DNA of 64,000 bases from contig JAGEMR010000018.1 of the NCBI GenBank assembly GCA_021030915.1, positions 186,001-250,000 of the forward strand, given 5' to 3'. Position numbers and translations under genes: made by a program. Positions 1-12,819 of the stretch are shown here, piece by piece. The stretch is from Astrothelium macrocarpum. Its lineage: Eukaryota; Ascomycota; Dothideomycetes; Trypetheliales; Trypetheliaceae. Position 1 is the first letter of the stretch; every line of letters starts with the position of its first letter. The notes below the pieces were generated by a model. That model was not told the origin of the DNA and ran no database searches. It saw only the letters and a list, made by a program, of their open reading frames with translations.

Positions 1-766
1 ATGATTTTGATATGCAACTCTAAAGGATTAAGGAGAAACAGCTGATCAACAGAGATGCACGATAGTTGGAACTGTCTTTGCACTGTCAATGCACTCTGCC
101 GAGGCCATTCGCCTGGTAGTACAGGCTCAATCCTAAAGCCTTAACGGGGGAACGAGATGAGGACCTTAATGGGCGAGGTGACGCTCTGAGATCCCTTCGC
201 CTGTTTTGAACAAGGCGTATGTAGCGTAAAGTTTCAGCAGCACCATTGACACTCCACCCGAGGAGCTTGGCAGGGATTCCAAGGCCTTCCTCCGATCACG
301 GTCCATTACTTGGGGTAATTTAGCTGAGCTGTCAAGCAGGAATTTATCGAGTACGACACAAATGCGCAGGTCACGGTTTTATGCGTAGTAGATGGATATA
401 TGGAGACTTGAGAGTTGTTCATCGCCGGGGTGAAGCGTACACTAGGGTTAAAGGAGATGGTATTGACGTTTGTCATTAGTGCATGTTCTATCAAGAAAAA
501 AAGAAGAGATTTTGGACCGAAGAAAAGATGTTTAGGGACGAAAAGTTTTGGGAACTTAGCAGGATTAATCCGCGTTGAGTACGAACCAATGTGAGGTGGA
601 GAAGATGTCGACGTATCCCGAAGGAAGAAGGCTGGTGCAAACGTCTTCTCTGTTCTAAGCTAGCCTGGTTGGGACCGTCTCAGGCAATGTGCACGACGAA
701 CTCGTACTTGGTGAAAAGCCAGAGGTGTGCACGCTCTACACTCATTGGCTTAACAGCGGACAAAAG
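1..766. other. intergenic, no gene seen
   Basis: I see no reading frame with recognisable protein character, no splice-consistent gene and no tRNA or rRNA here. The region ends at the target duplication of the first MITE. Short open frames on both strands look random. Confidence 0.5.
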
Positions 767-997
767 CACCAGTGGCTGCAATAAGAAATGTCATCCGCGA
801 CCGTGAAAGATATGATTGCCACACACCTCATAAGGAGGCCCTCAGCAATGATGATCGAGAAAATCCTAAGAGATATTTCTTATTGAATTGATGATAGGCT
901 CCAATACCTTAGAATTGTATGGGGCTCTCCCTATGAAGCCTGCGGCGATGATATGTATTGCGGTCGCGGATGACATTTCTTATTGCAGCCACTGGTG
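767..997. mobile_element. MITE family copy 1 (231 bp)
   Basis: The element starts CACCAGTGGCTGCAATAAG and ends with the inverted form of the same sequence. The arms remain complementary, imperfectly, for roughly 75 bp, so the whole element can fold back. It is flanked by a perfect 4-bp duplication, AAAG, at 763-766 and 998-1001. It has no coding capacity. Copy 2 at 10102-10332 has the same length. The transposase superfamily is not assigned; a 4-bp duplication of variable sequence rules out Tc1/mariner (TA), hAT (8 bp) and Mutator (about 9 bp). Confidence 0.9.
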
Positions 998-2487
998 AAA
1001 GGGTGTGAAGGCATTCCCAAAAACTGCAAAAGAGTTTTCCAAAGCCATCGTATCAAGTCGTTAAGGAAGTAAGGCTCGAATCGAAAGCGCAAAAATCAGG
1101 CGATCGCAAGGATATCCAGGAATAACGACAACGGAGAGAAGTAAATATGTAACGAAAGGAGGGCATTGACATTCGCGCGGGATGCAAATATACGGGTCGA
1201 AATCGGACTAAGGCATCAAAGAATTCCCAGATCAAAGCCTGCGATTGAGAAGACGCGGTGGAGATGGATGATCAGAGTTTAGATGATAAAGAAAGTTCCC
1301 CCTTGGGGAGGCGTTGACGCAGGAGAAAGGCTTTAGAGTGGGTCTCTGCGTAAATAAAGCAGCACGATTCGACATATAAATACTAGCTGCCGTTCGCAGT
1401 AGGTCCCCTGCAGACGGCTAGCCTGATGGCTGAGATACGGTATCTGTGCTTGAATCTAGGCAAGGAGTCAAGGATCCAATGTGTGTGCATGCCGAGGGGC
1501 CGTGCATATGCGGTGATGAAACTGACTGGGCATAATCCGTATTGTGGATACGAAGCGCGTTTGATCGATCCCAGGTGCGCCCAGCAAGGAGATCTGGGGA
1601 AGCGGAATCGAAGCCATGTCCTCCTTCCGAGAAGGTAAGCCGGCAAGGATCCAAATGCAGGAGAAGAGGCGCAATGTTGTTTCAAAACCTGAGAGCAATG
1701 ATAAGGTTGGGTACAAGTCTGGTCAACGGTTGTAGAAATTTGGTAAAGAGGCTTTGAGAAGAGCCACGTATGTGCGCATCCGCTCTTTCAGGGACCGGTG
1801 TCTAGAACTACGCTCGCGGAACCGGACCAGATCTGTGGTGACTAGCGTGCAAGCGTGTGCTGTACAGAGGCAGAACCGTGGTAAAGCTCCGAGTGTAAGT
1901 CCACGCGACTTCGCCTCGAATCGGTATCGTGGCTGTCTGCAAGTAACGTCGTACCTTTTGGCGCTGGCTGCCTTAAATGACGCGTCTCGAAACGGGCTAG
2001 GCGTGCACCGAACAGGCAGGCCTCTGTTCAGTTGCATCTGATTTGAGACGACGGCGAACTATGCCAGATCATATGGGCTTGTCGAGCGCCACGCCATTCT
2101 GCATGCCTGGCGCCGCCTGTCGTCCCTGCGTAGGGGGGATGCCTTATATCCTTTTTTTGACACTATCTGCTGGAGTTAATTTGTGCAAGAGAACTGCTGC
2201 TCGTGACCAGGTGCCGGCTTGAAAATCACTATCACCACTACGCCGATCACAGGTAGCTCCTATCTATCAAACTGGAACGCGCTGCAGCGAACCGATACCG
2301 ACAGCCAACGCTCTCTTCAACACTGCACCACCTACCTTCTGCCCTCGCATGGAGCGCTTGTGACACGTCGTGAGCACCTTTTGGATGTCACTTTGCTTGG
2401 CCATTCTCAATGACTTGACTCGTATCCATCTTTTGTTCGTGCTTTGAGCACTCCACGCTCCTTACATAAACTGCACTTATCTCTTAC
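998..2487. other. intergenic, no gene seen; promoter side of the DENN gene
   Basis: Overlapping open frames on both strands between about 1380 and 2040 have no recognisable domain, and neither strand dominates. I treat them as chance. The last few hundred bases before 2488 are pyrimidine-rich, as is usual upstream of filamentous fungal genes. Confidence 0.4.
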
Positions 2488-5400
2488 ATGCTCGACATGG
2501 CCTCGAATGCTCCTGCCGTTGATGCGTCCTCTGTACCACTGGCTGATTACTTTTTCATTTCTGGAATCGAATCGGCCCAAGTTCTCGAGGATCGACAGAC
2601 TCCAAACACCCCCGCCGCAGTAGTACCTAGCGAAGCTACAATTGAAGAGGACATTGCTCTCGAAACCGAAGATGACCCTCGACCCACCCCTCCAACATCC
2701 CCCAAAGAGCCACTATCGAAGCGCAGTTCGAGAAACCGATATAGTTTTGAGGCTCGCAAGTCAATAGGTAGCACCATAAATAATGAAGGCAACAAGAGGG
2801 ACAGCAAGGGTACTGCAAGCAACAGGAGTAGCGCAACAATCAAGGCAGTCCAAATCTCGTCGACAGGACCCTCGATACTCAATGATGTGGATTTTGAGGA
2901 GGCTCTGCGGAAATTCGCTTCGGATAGGGAGTCATTTGTCGAGGAAATTCAATTCACTGCGGGGACACTACAGCAGACCAGCAAGCCAAGACCAAGACCA
3001 AAGACTTTGCGCATCACAAGCATGGAAGATCCGGGGGGACTAAAGGGTGGGGTAGGGAGTCTGAGGAGGAGATTGTCAACTATGAGTAGCATGAAGAGGC
3101 AGCCATCAGTCGTTCGCCAATCTTCGATCAGAACATCGAAACGGATGAGTGGCTACAACTCGGTCATTCCTACACCGCAACCCTTTCAAGCTGCGCCGGA
3201 CATGCATCCACTGAAAAGAAGATACGAGCCATGTTTACTGGATAGGTATCCTCCCAAGAATATGGTGGAAGAATTGCAGCGAAGGAGTCCTTTTCCAGAT
3301 TATGTGCCGATGTTTGCTTTTCCCAATGATGTCTCTGTAGTCTCCGCAGATGAAAGACCGGCCTCAACATGGCATGGTTTCTCCATGACCAATCAGGATA
3401 ACTCAAAACTCCACGGCATCTGCTTGACAGTATGGCTTCCATTGAACCCTCAGGCTGCCGATGAATTGGAAAAGAGATGCGAACAGTGGAGAAGGGCCAA
3501 CATGTCAAAAGAGGAGCGCGAATTGGCAAGCAGTCTGGGGGAAAGGTTGGCGCTAGAGAGAGCAAAACTATCGCGCTTACTTGCAGAACTACCCTCTGTC
3601 CGGTCTGGATCCGAAGAAAGGGAGGCCCTTGAGGATCACATTAGTGAGGTGGAGGAAAAGATTGGACTGATGGCGGATATGCTAAAACCGGTAAGACACG
3701 GTGCTGCATCCAAGATTGATGGTTTAACAGACGGAGAGACGGGTCTTTGGATTCCTCGATCTTACGGTATTCTTGGACGACATGCATCTCTAACCGCATT
3801 TTGGAAAGAATGGCTGAAAGCCATCGTCGTACCAATGATGAACGGAGCGGTTCTGAGAGTACCACCGAGCTCACCCAAGGTTGGAATGTGGCAGCCGTTG
3901 GAACGATATGTCGTCAATCTTTGCGCCGAGGCTCCAAGCCCGATTTCTTCAATCACCCAAGTGGAACTGTTGATAAGAGAGCTACGGATGTATGCGCGAA
4001 AGGACGCCATAAATGAGATACCCGGGTCAAGGAACACAGACCTCTACGCTCTTTTCAAGTGCTTGACAATTCCCAATATTGTCACTCTTTTTGAATATGT
4101 TTTGACCGAATCCCGCATTATCTTCTACTCTTCCCACACATCAATGCTCCATCTCGCGAGTGCTGCAATAACACATTTAATATACCCATTCACATGGGCC
4201 GGTGTTTTTATACCAGTGCTGCCAGCTCGGTTGATACAAGCTGTTGAAGCCCCATGTCCCTACATTCTCGGTGTCGAAAAGCGGTACGATAACGTCGAGC
4301 TCCCAGAAGACGATTTTGTCCTCGTAGACTTGGATGAAGACGTTATCGAGAGCACCGCGCCACCAATGCCGTTACCAAAAGCGCAACGGCGAAAGCTAAC
4401 CTCACTACTCCAGCTTGCAGCTCCACACCATAATCGGTACGGGGTTGGAGTTGGACCTCCACCTTATGCGCAAGCTGCATTTCCCTTTGATGCCTTTTCA
4501 TCGGAAAACCAGCAGGTCTTCTCTACATCTCCTCTTCCCTCCACTCTTGCAACATATGTCAGCCAAAATTCCTCAACCTTCGGAGACCACATGCCAATCC
4601 GACCATCACGACCTCAAATATTCAACGCCTTTCTTCAGTCTCGTCATACGAACAGTAGCGGGAATGACCGACCTTCCACAAGTTCTACAAACAAACCATC
4701 GTCTCCGCCATCACCCAAAATTTCCCCTGTTTCACAATCATTTCCCAATATTCCCTCAACACCCATCTCCCGTACGGACTCTGGTTACGATCTCAAAGCC
4801 AGCCTTCGAGAAAAGCGCTCTGGTCACTTTGATAGTTCATCAAAGCGCAGCTCCTCGGTACACTTGCCCTCCTTCATCCGTGAACCACTCCACAATGTCA
4901 CTAATCGACACAATCAAAAACAGTTTGGCTTTGACCGCGCCCCAACTCTCCGACGACCGTCTCAGCCCGGGAACCCACCAAGCCTCTCGGGCCTCGCGAG
5001 TTCTTCCAACATTCATACTGGAGGCTCGTATCACGTCCGCGCGCAAAGTAGCTACGCACCGAGTGTGTACGCGCAGAGCACATTAGCGGCGAGCACCATC
5101 ATGCCGGGAGTGCTAATGCAAACGGTCAGAGATACGGAGACGACGAAGTGGTCGGAGGGACATTGCATGACGTGGAGAGCGCGGGATGAGAAGGCGACGT
5201 GTGCGGTATGCGATGAAAAAGCCGATGATGGCATTTATCGCTGCTCCGGTATGGCTTTTTTTACTGATTATTTCTAATCTTTCTCTCTCTCTTCTTATCT
5301 CCGTTCTCGGTTTAAATTATTCCAAAGACAGCTCACGTTACGCAGGTTGTAACATATTTGCTCATGGCCGATGTCTTCCGCACATCTGCTTGGTCTGTCC

Positions 5401-6117
5401 GGTCGCCTTCAAACCCGATCAAATTCGCGCTGCGTTTGTCCGATGCTTTGCAAGCTTGCTCTACACATATCGGCGATATCTAGGGCCAGCAAATGGTCAG
5501 CAGAAAAAGTCAGGCCTGGTCTATAGTTTCAACATGGATGGATTCCTGAAGAGTCTACCGTATGAGCAGCAAGAGTACACGAAGATGCTGCAACAAACGC
5601 AAGGTCAGTAACAGACATCCATACAAATACGTAGTTGAAACTTTGCTAAACTCACGCTAAAACAGCCTTCAACGAATTCATCCACGAGCGTGAAACCAAA
5701 CGCAGCGACGATCCCACCATCAAGCTCTTTGACGAAATCATCCTCTCGAAAAAGAACCGCGGCCGAACGGGCATGTTCTCCAGATCCTGTACGTCCATCC
5801 CTTCTCTCATCTCAACCCGCCCCACAAACCCCACCCCGTCCCTTGTTATCTTTATCAAACCACTAATCTCTCTCACAGCAACGTCCTTCCTAACCGACAC
5901 AACCGACCACCTGTGGCGCTCCGCCGTCGCCTCGCCACCCAACGCCCGCGTCCCAGGCGACTACCGACAGATCGTGTCGCGCATCCCCGCCAAGCTCGAC
6001 CCGGCGCTGATCAAGGAGCCGCGCGTGATCCAGGGCGTGCCGCGCATGCGCCAGGCGGGCGCGCGCCGGAAGCCCATCCCGAGCATGCTGAATCCCGGGT
6101 TTGGGAGGGGCGGCTGA
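2488..6117 (+). CDS. DENN-domain protein with C-terminal C1-like zinc finger
   Basis: Four exons are inferred: 2488-5248, 5346-5603, 5666-5788 and 5879-6117, giving 1126 aa. The start may instead be the ATG at 2497, which has a better context. An upstream DENN-like segment lies around residues 238-320. The cDENN/dDENN core follows at about 420-640 and includes FEYVLTESRIIFYSS and HLIYPFTWAGVFIPVLP. A Ser/Pro-rich disordered stretch follows. Splicing of intron 1 completes a cysteine/histidine cluster, GHCMTW...CAVC...CSGCNIFAHGRC...CLVC, near residues 890-945, which looks like a C1-type finger. DENN proteins are usually exchange factors for Rab GTPases in membrane traffic. A C1-type finger would suit lipid or membrane binding, which is inference. 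Family assignment is firm; the Rab partner is unknown. Confidence 0.9.
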
Positions 6118-7497
6118 TGATGGCGATTACGAAAGACTGGGTATCTGGCGGTGGGTTTCCTGTGAGGTTGGATTTGGGAGGGGGGGGAATAAGGTTGGGC
6201 GAGTTTGGGAAAGTGGGAGAGGGGATTCATGGGCGTGTAAGTGAGACGGAAAATCTAGAGTATTTGTATGATAGGTTTGATGGCGCTTAGGATGAGCAGA
6301 AAAGAAGTCCAGCTGGGTTTGGATCTGTCTTGCGTGCCCTGCACGACTTGTGATACTCATGGGATGAGATTTTTTTTCTTTGCGACCTTTTTTCAACATA
6401 TTTTTATGAAGTGTGTCAGAGCTTGAGTTTTCAGGCCTGTTGGATCACAGGATAGCATAGCATGTCAGATGTAGTCCATGCTCTTGCCATGACTTGGACA
6501 TCTGGATCTATCGAATATGCATTAGAAGTGTCGAGCAGTGACCTCAATATCTTGCATGTTCACAACCATGACAATAGAAGAGACAGTGATGCCCTGGTGT
6601 ATTGTCGCATGTGCGCTACAATATCCAAATACGATAGCTTAGTTTACTACATTCAGTTTTGGTCTACTCCCATAAGGCTATGTGCCGGGGAATCTAGTGA
6701 TTGTTCTGACTCGAAGCGCCGCTGTTTTATAAGACTGCCCAATGAGTCGTAATCGGACCCGAGGAACGTAACGTCTAAATTTAATATCCGAAAAAATTTC
6801 TAATTATAATTAAAGAATTTATTCTTAATTAGATATATAATCAAGACGTCAGAATACCAGTCTTAATGATGAATAAGAAAAGAAAATTAATAGATAGGTT
6901 AGTTTAGTCACCGTCGTCCTCGCGAGGGCTGTGCACCCAGGAGATGATGTCAACATGTTATGCGTTATAAATTATGCGATTACGATTATATCTCTTTTGA
7001 GAAAATCGGATAATATTATCGGCACGTACTTTTATCCGATGGAGGTCGAAAATGGTCGAAACGAGAATAGATTTCCTCAAACGGCAAGACCGGACTCCGA
7101 TTCCCCAGCACAAAATTTACAAACATGATACAGCCCGTTTCCATTTTTGGGGACCCACGGCCCCGACGTTGAGGACCACCAAGATAACAACCTAAGCCGA
7201 ATGTAATGTTTCAGACGTTCGCCGTACTTTCTCTTCGGAGTTTACACAATTCAAATTCAGCCCAACCAAAGAGGTAGAGTCTCTGAAGCACTAGTGTTCA
7301 AACGGCCTGATAGAGGAGCAATTGCTCCAAAAATGAGTTTCGAGAGGTTATAGAGAACAAGGTAGATGTGATAGGTACATTAGGATGCCTCAAAATCATG
7401 GAACACCAAAAATGATGTAGTTCGGATCTGGCACAGCCTCAGAATTACGAGATTGAAGGCTACCCCGATATCTCCTGTGTAGGATCCCATCTCAACA
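6118..7497. other. intergenic with an AT-rich island
   Basis: No gene is recognised. From about 6775 to 6900 the sequence becomes strongly AT-rich, unlike the flanks, and includes an imperfect hairpin at 6799-6833. AT richness continues patchily to about 7080. It could be a decayed, RIP-mutated transposon remnant, but no terminal repeats or coding trace identify it. Confidence 0.4.
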
Positions 7498-8734
7498 TCA
7501 GCTCTCATGAACCCCATTTTGTTCGACGAGCTCGCTTTGAGGTGCTTCCACAGTGAAATCGTTTATCGTCCAAGCTGCACGTCTCAATGATCTCATGTCG
7601 ATTCTTTGGTTGGGTGGCGCAAATATTTTCGTCAGCAGGTCTAACGCTTGTGGTGAGATGCGCTGGATATATTGCTCAATCGTGGCTTTCCGTCGGGCCT
7701 TTCTCAACGTTATTACCCGCCTAAATTCCAAATTATCTTCAAAGGGATCACGACGGGAAATTAAAAAGCAAAGTAATCTTCCCAGATTCCAAATGTCTGC
7801 TGCTGCAGTGTCAAAAGGGGTGACGTATTGCGGTCTATTTGCAAAATCAACGGAGTAATCTATAATAGGAGATTCCGTTAGTGCTGTAGCATGGAGAGGG
7901 AAATGGCAACTGACCGGGAGCTCGACCAACACAAGATGTTCGGACATCAGTGACCGTATCGAAATCATAAAGCTTAACGCTACTAGCGTTGTAGATGATG
8001 CTTGCAGGATTCATGGGAAAATAATATAGTGATCTAGAATGAGCGGAGTCTATTGCACTAACCAATTGGCGGAATATTTGGCAGATTTCGTCGTTTGTCA
8101 TTGCTTCTGGACTGGCAAGTAAATGACGCTCCAACATCTCGCCGCCCCAGTCTGCGTCTAAAGTCATTACAACTACCTGGTTGAGCCCTTGTTCCCAGTA
8201 CCAACGGAAGGTACTCAGGACATTGCTGAAATATGGATAGACACCCAGACGTTGGCTTAAGAGATTCCCTGTTATAATGTCTGGGTTTTGGTTGGCCGGA
8301 ACCTGTTTGACAAGTTTTACCGCAACAGGACTTCCGTTTCGTGCTCGTGCCCACCAAAGACTGGTTGGACTGGTTTGTGTGCCACTGATCGGTCTAGAGG
8401 TGTATATGCGGTCCATGGCTCCTTCTAACAAGATCTCGAACCAGAAGTTTCCGTCGTTCAAAGGTCCGGATGATAGTACGACCGCATTTGGATCCAGAGT
8501 CATGGCGACCAAGACTTCCCCCGTATCTGCATTTGCACCTGTGCCAGCGCCGCAGCCACAGAGCTTATTTCCCCTTTTAATCAGTGAACTGTTTCCGACA
8601 AATGAGCAATTTGTTGAATTTGCTGTGGCAAAAGCGCCCGAGTCTATAGGTTTTGTTAAGTTTGTCAAGACCAGAGGAAACAGCTGCAAAGAGATAAGGA
8701 ACCAAAAATTCAGTTTCAAATGACCGAATGACAT
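7498..8734 (-). CDS. secreted protein kinase-like protein (predicted pseudokinase)
   Basis: Two exons are inferred, 8734-7915 and 7859-7498, with a 55-bp intron (GTCAGT...TTATAG); the protein is 393 aa. The N-terminus (MSFGHLKLNFWFLISLQLFP) reads as a signal peptide. A kinase fold is suggested by SPVAVKLVKQV (subdomain II, Lys140), by LYDFDT in the DFG position (Asp257 kept, Gly changed to Asp), and by DIWNLGRLLCFLI plus a late DLL..IF....RI block of the C-lobe. The catalytic loop reads YFPMNPASI where HRDLKPENI is expected, so the catalytic Asp, Lys and Asn are absent. I see no clear Gly-rich loop and no later membrane span. An inactive, secreted or luminal role is inferred. A divergent active kinase is the less likely alternative. 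Confidence 0.7.
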
Positions 8735-10101
8735 TGCTTTACAAGGAACGAATAATTGATCGAGCCAGCAATCAAATTGTTCTAAACTTCAAGGGAGAAT
8801 TGCATTTGTTGGCAGTCCCTGGCGAAGAGGGAGAATTATAGAGATTTTATACCTTTATAGCGTAACTTTTTAGACATCCTTCGCCTCAATCATGCAGGGC
8901 CTGTCTCCTGGTTATTGTATTTAGTTTTCTTCTCCAATCCTGTTGGCCGATCCTTGTTTCCGTCCATTCCCCCGGCTTTTCCGATGGCGCTTTTGTGCAT
9001 TTAAATCACCTCACAAATGCTTGAATCTCATTATGAGATTAGACTGAGTTCTGCGAGACCACCAGACTATTCCACATCCATAATGGTGATCTTGTGTCTC
9101 GCATAGGAGGGCTGTAATACCATGGATATGTTATTGACTGGATGGTAATGTGTATACAATGAGTGGAAGCGTCTTGAAAAGCAAGCACAATGGTTTTTTT
9201 CCAGCAGCATGAACGGATGTATCGACTGGGTCTGGAAGCATATCCCTCCTAAGTTCATTCTGCTGCAATCTGTGCTCAAGACTCTTGTATGATATCAACC
9301 CATTTGCCTAAGTCGGGTAGAAGCTTAGGCTTAAAACACCCCCAACAGGATTAATACATGGATTGATGCAGGTGCCGATTTTTTCGAAAGGAGAAAAAGA
9401 GAATTTGCTTGCTATGGTACGTGAGGGTTGGTAGGTAGATATAGGGCATGTTAGTTAACTTAGTGCCAGCTTGGCCGAGGTGATCAATGACTAAGCAACC
9501 GGCGACACCGATCGAGAACGTCGATCCCACAGTCACCTTTCAATCCTGACTGTTAGTTGGAATGATCCGACCGAGAATTGCCAATCCCCAGGTATGACCC
9601 ACAGCACGCTGTCCAAAACGTCATCTTCACCACATGATATATCTACTGTCGGCTATGTTTCGTTTTGCCTTTGCTACTGACCTTGGCCTACAGGTGACTC
9701 TTCTATCCTCTCAAGTTCAAACGTTGAAAGTCCCCTATGATCCAATGAGCGCACCATCAGAATTTGCCTATGGCAATGATTCGGGGTGACAAGCATAGCA
9801 GGACTAAAAAATAATCAGGATAAAGCTTACTGAACCAAACCTACTGTAATGACAAATAGAAGATGACTCGGGCTCACCAATGAATATCAAACTATTCTGG
9901 CACACCTTAAGGAAAAGATTTGCATTTATGAAGCACAAAGTCGAATACAAGTCATCAGTAGAGAGGTACCAGGACGACGTCATATAGTACGAAATGGAAG
10001 ACGGAGATATCAACAGCACTAACAAAGTTGCGCTATACCAACGAAACTTAGTGGAAAGAATCTAAAAATATTACATTGCTGATGCTACGGAATCAAGCCC
10101 T
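8735..10101. other. intergenic, no gene seen
   Basis: This is the shared upstream side of the pseudokinase and downstream side of the amidase. A 61-codon minus-strand frame at 9351-9536 has a faintly protein-like start (MTVGSTFSIGVAG) but no detectable continuation in a splice-consistent frame. It could be a relict; I do not call it. Confidence 0.4.
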
Positions 10102-10332
10102 CACCAGTGGCTGCAATAAGAAATGTCACCCGCGACCGCGATACATATCATCACCGCAGGCTTCATAGGGAGAACCCCATACAATTCTAAGGTATTGGAG
10201 TCTATTAATAACATAATAAGAAATATCTCTTAGGATTTTCTCGATTATTATTGCTGAGGGTCTCCCTATGAGGTGTGTGGCAATCATATCTTTCACGGTC
10301 GCGGATGACATTTCTTATTGCAGCCACTGGTG
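10102..10332. mobile_element. MITE family copy 2 (231 bp)
   Basis: The left end is CACCAGTGGCTGCAATAAG and the right end is its inverse, GCAGCCACTGGTG. A perfect 4-bp duplication CCCT lies at 10098-10101 and 10333-10336. Copy 1 has the same length and closely similar terminal sequence. It lies about 170 bp past the stop codon of the amidase gene. Confidence 0.92.
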
Positions 10333-10506
10333 CCCTCGTTCACATAATCTTGCATTCCGCTCGAACACACCATGTGCCGTCATCACAGCCAGCATAGCTG
10401 AAAATGAGGGACCTGCGACTTGAAATTCATCAACACTGTTAGGAGAATCCACTTGTTTGATAAACACGGAAGAAAGGATACCCTGGACCAACCGCATCTA
10501 CCCAAC

Positions 10507-12479
10507 TCACGGCACCGCACCAATCGGCACGACCTTACTCAAGTAATTGTAAAACTTTGGCGTCGTCCTGCCCCCGGCCCTTCCCTGGCTTACAAACTGC
10601 AAGTCCTCAATCGCACTCGCCCACTTGACCAAGCTTGCCTCGCTCCACGCCGTCCCCATCAACGCCAGCCCAAACGGCATCCCACTCTCGGCCCTCACTC
10701 CGCCCGGGATCGTGATCATCGGATAGCCCGCCTGCGCCGCGACCTGGTACGTCTGCGCGACGTCCGGCGGCACGAGCGCCGCGTCTAGCGGACGTCCGTT
10801 GTTCGCGAGCATCGCGTCGATGCCATTCTCGCGCGACTGGTACTGGCAGAAGGCGAGCGCCTGGTAGTAAGTCTCGTCCATGACGCCGCGCGTCGCGAGG
10901 CTGGCGAGGAAGCCGTCCTGGCCGCTGTAGAAGGCCGGGATGCCGTTGGGCCAGGGCCGGCCGCCCTCGGCGCCGTCGTTGGCGATGTTGTACGCGACGA
11001 TGTCCTCGAGCGAGCGGATGGGCGTGTTGGAGAGGCCCGCGAGGTAGGTGCGGATGTTGTTGTAGAAGTCGACTTTGACGACCGTGTATTCGGACTCGTT
11101 GGGGTAGCCGCGCGTGCTGCCGTAGTCCCAGTTCCAGCCGTTGGGGTCGACGAGGAGGTCGCGGCTGGGGAGCTCGGTGCCGTTGATGATGGTGGCGCCG
11201 GCGGAGCGGAGGGCGGAGATGATGCGCAGGAGTTGGGATTGCTGTTCGGGGTCGGCGAGGGTCCAAAAGGTTTCCCAAGGGATGCCGAAGGTGGCGTTTT
11301 GGAGAGCAAAGCGATTGGTGAGGTATTGGACGTAGCCGCCTACTGGAGTGTTTCCTATCTGTCCGAGAGTGTAATTGTCATATTGTGGGTCTGGTCCATA
11401 AATGGCATCAAGGGCGTATGCGGCATCTCGCACGGTTTTGCCAAAGGTTCCTACGGTGTCCTGGTGTATGGACTCGGGGATGACTCCAGCTCGGGAGGTC
11501 AACCCAACAGTCGGTTTAATCCCGACTATCGCGTTTAATTCTGCAGGATTGATAACACTCCCATCAGTCTCTGTACCAAGCGCAATTGGGACAATGTTTG
11601 CGGCCACGGCAGCTGCACTACCAGAACTACTACCTCCAGGAGTCAAGCTAAGATTGTATGGTGTTCGAGCTTGACCGCCTCTTCCACTATATCCTTCACT
11701 ATAGTTGTTACTGCGCATGTCAGCGAATTCGCTGAGGGTTGCCTTGCCGAAAAGAACTGCTCCAGCTGCTCGGAGCTTTGAGACAACATGAGCATCTCGG
11801 GGAACTATTGATCCAAGAAGCGCCAAACTGCCAGCGGTGGTTTCCATCTGATCTTTGGAGGCAATATTGTCCTTGATGAGAAACGGGATCCCATGGAGAG
11901 GCCCCCTGACAGTTCCGGATGCGCGTTCGGCGTCTAGCGTAGCTGCTATCGCAAGAAAATCCGGATTGAGTTCCAAAACATCACTTGTAGCGGTTCGTCA
12001 GCTTTGGTATTCTTTGACCGAACATTAAGATTAGCCCGCAAAGAGAATGGCCGAAATTGACAGTGCATTCTACCAAAATCTGTTCTAGGCTGAAGAACGA
12101 GCTAAAACTGTATAGCTTACTTGACATATCCGTTAATTTGCAATACCCGCTGAAGATAGCATGTCACTAGCTGAACTGAAGTCAATGTTCCATGGGACAT
12201 GTAGTCTTGAAGTTGGTCAATTGTTGCTTCTTCTATCGTGTGTCCGTTGCATTCCCGCATTGGAAAAAGATTTGTAGTGTTTGCACGTTCTTCTGCTGGA
12301 AAAAAGTATGGTGTGGGATCTTGGAGAGGATTATTAAAGAGATTGCATGTTCCATTGTCTCCAACGCAGGAATCCGTATTCAGGTGCGCTCCAATCAAAG
12401 CATTCGAATCTTGACAGACACATTGTAGCACAAGAACAGATATTAGTCCAAGCCAGTGCATTGACGAAGGCATTTTCAT
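10507..12479 (-). CDS. secreted amidase (amidase signature family)
   Basis: Two exons are inferred: 12479-12121 and 11983-10507, separated by a 137-bp intron (GTAAGC donor). The protein is 611 aa from the ATG at 12479. An ATG at 12512 in the same frame would add 11 residues, but the later start gives a cleaner signal peptide (MKMPSSMHWLGLISVLVLQC). The amidase core is clear. The Lys of PFLIKDNI is about residue 157, the Ser-rich GGSSSGS is at about 236-242, and the nucleophile Ser of GTETDGS is about 262; together they form the Ser-cisSer-Lys triad. The family hydrolyses amide bonds; the substrate cannot be read from sequence. The signal peptide suggests an extracellular or secretory-pathway enzyme, whereas many family members are cytosolic. 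The next gene upstream on the same strand is the thiolase, 341 bp away; no functional link is evident. Confidence 0.92.
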
Positions 12480-12819
12480 TCCTAGTAATATTGGAAATAT
12501 AGACTTCATCAACCCTCTTTAACTTACGAAACCAAGTCAATGTCAATCAAGCAGATGCGCCCACTAGATAAAATCAATCGTATGTGGAGTACAAAGCTGC
12601 GAGTCAGGCACTTCCACTGACGTCATTGAACATAGGCTAAGTGTTAGGCTTTGTTGCGTTACGAACAAATTTTCTTGAACATTTCTTTGAGTCGGGAGAG
12701 AATATCCTCTAAAGATAGAGGCAGGAAGTTTGGTTGCTAATAAGTCCAATGGGATGTCATGAAAGTTTTGATTCACTTACAAGATCGCGTGTGTAAAACT
12801 AAGTACTTTACAAGAAAAC

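Noticed and set aside
1383..2041. Overlapping 70-104 codon frames on both strands
   Set aside because: Both strands are open at once with no recognisable domain or splice partners; typical of chance frames in moderately GC-rich DNA.
9351..9536. Short minus-strand frame with a dehydrogenase-like feel (MTVGSTFSIGVAG)
   Set aside because: Too short, and no continuation was found in flanking frames.
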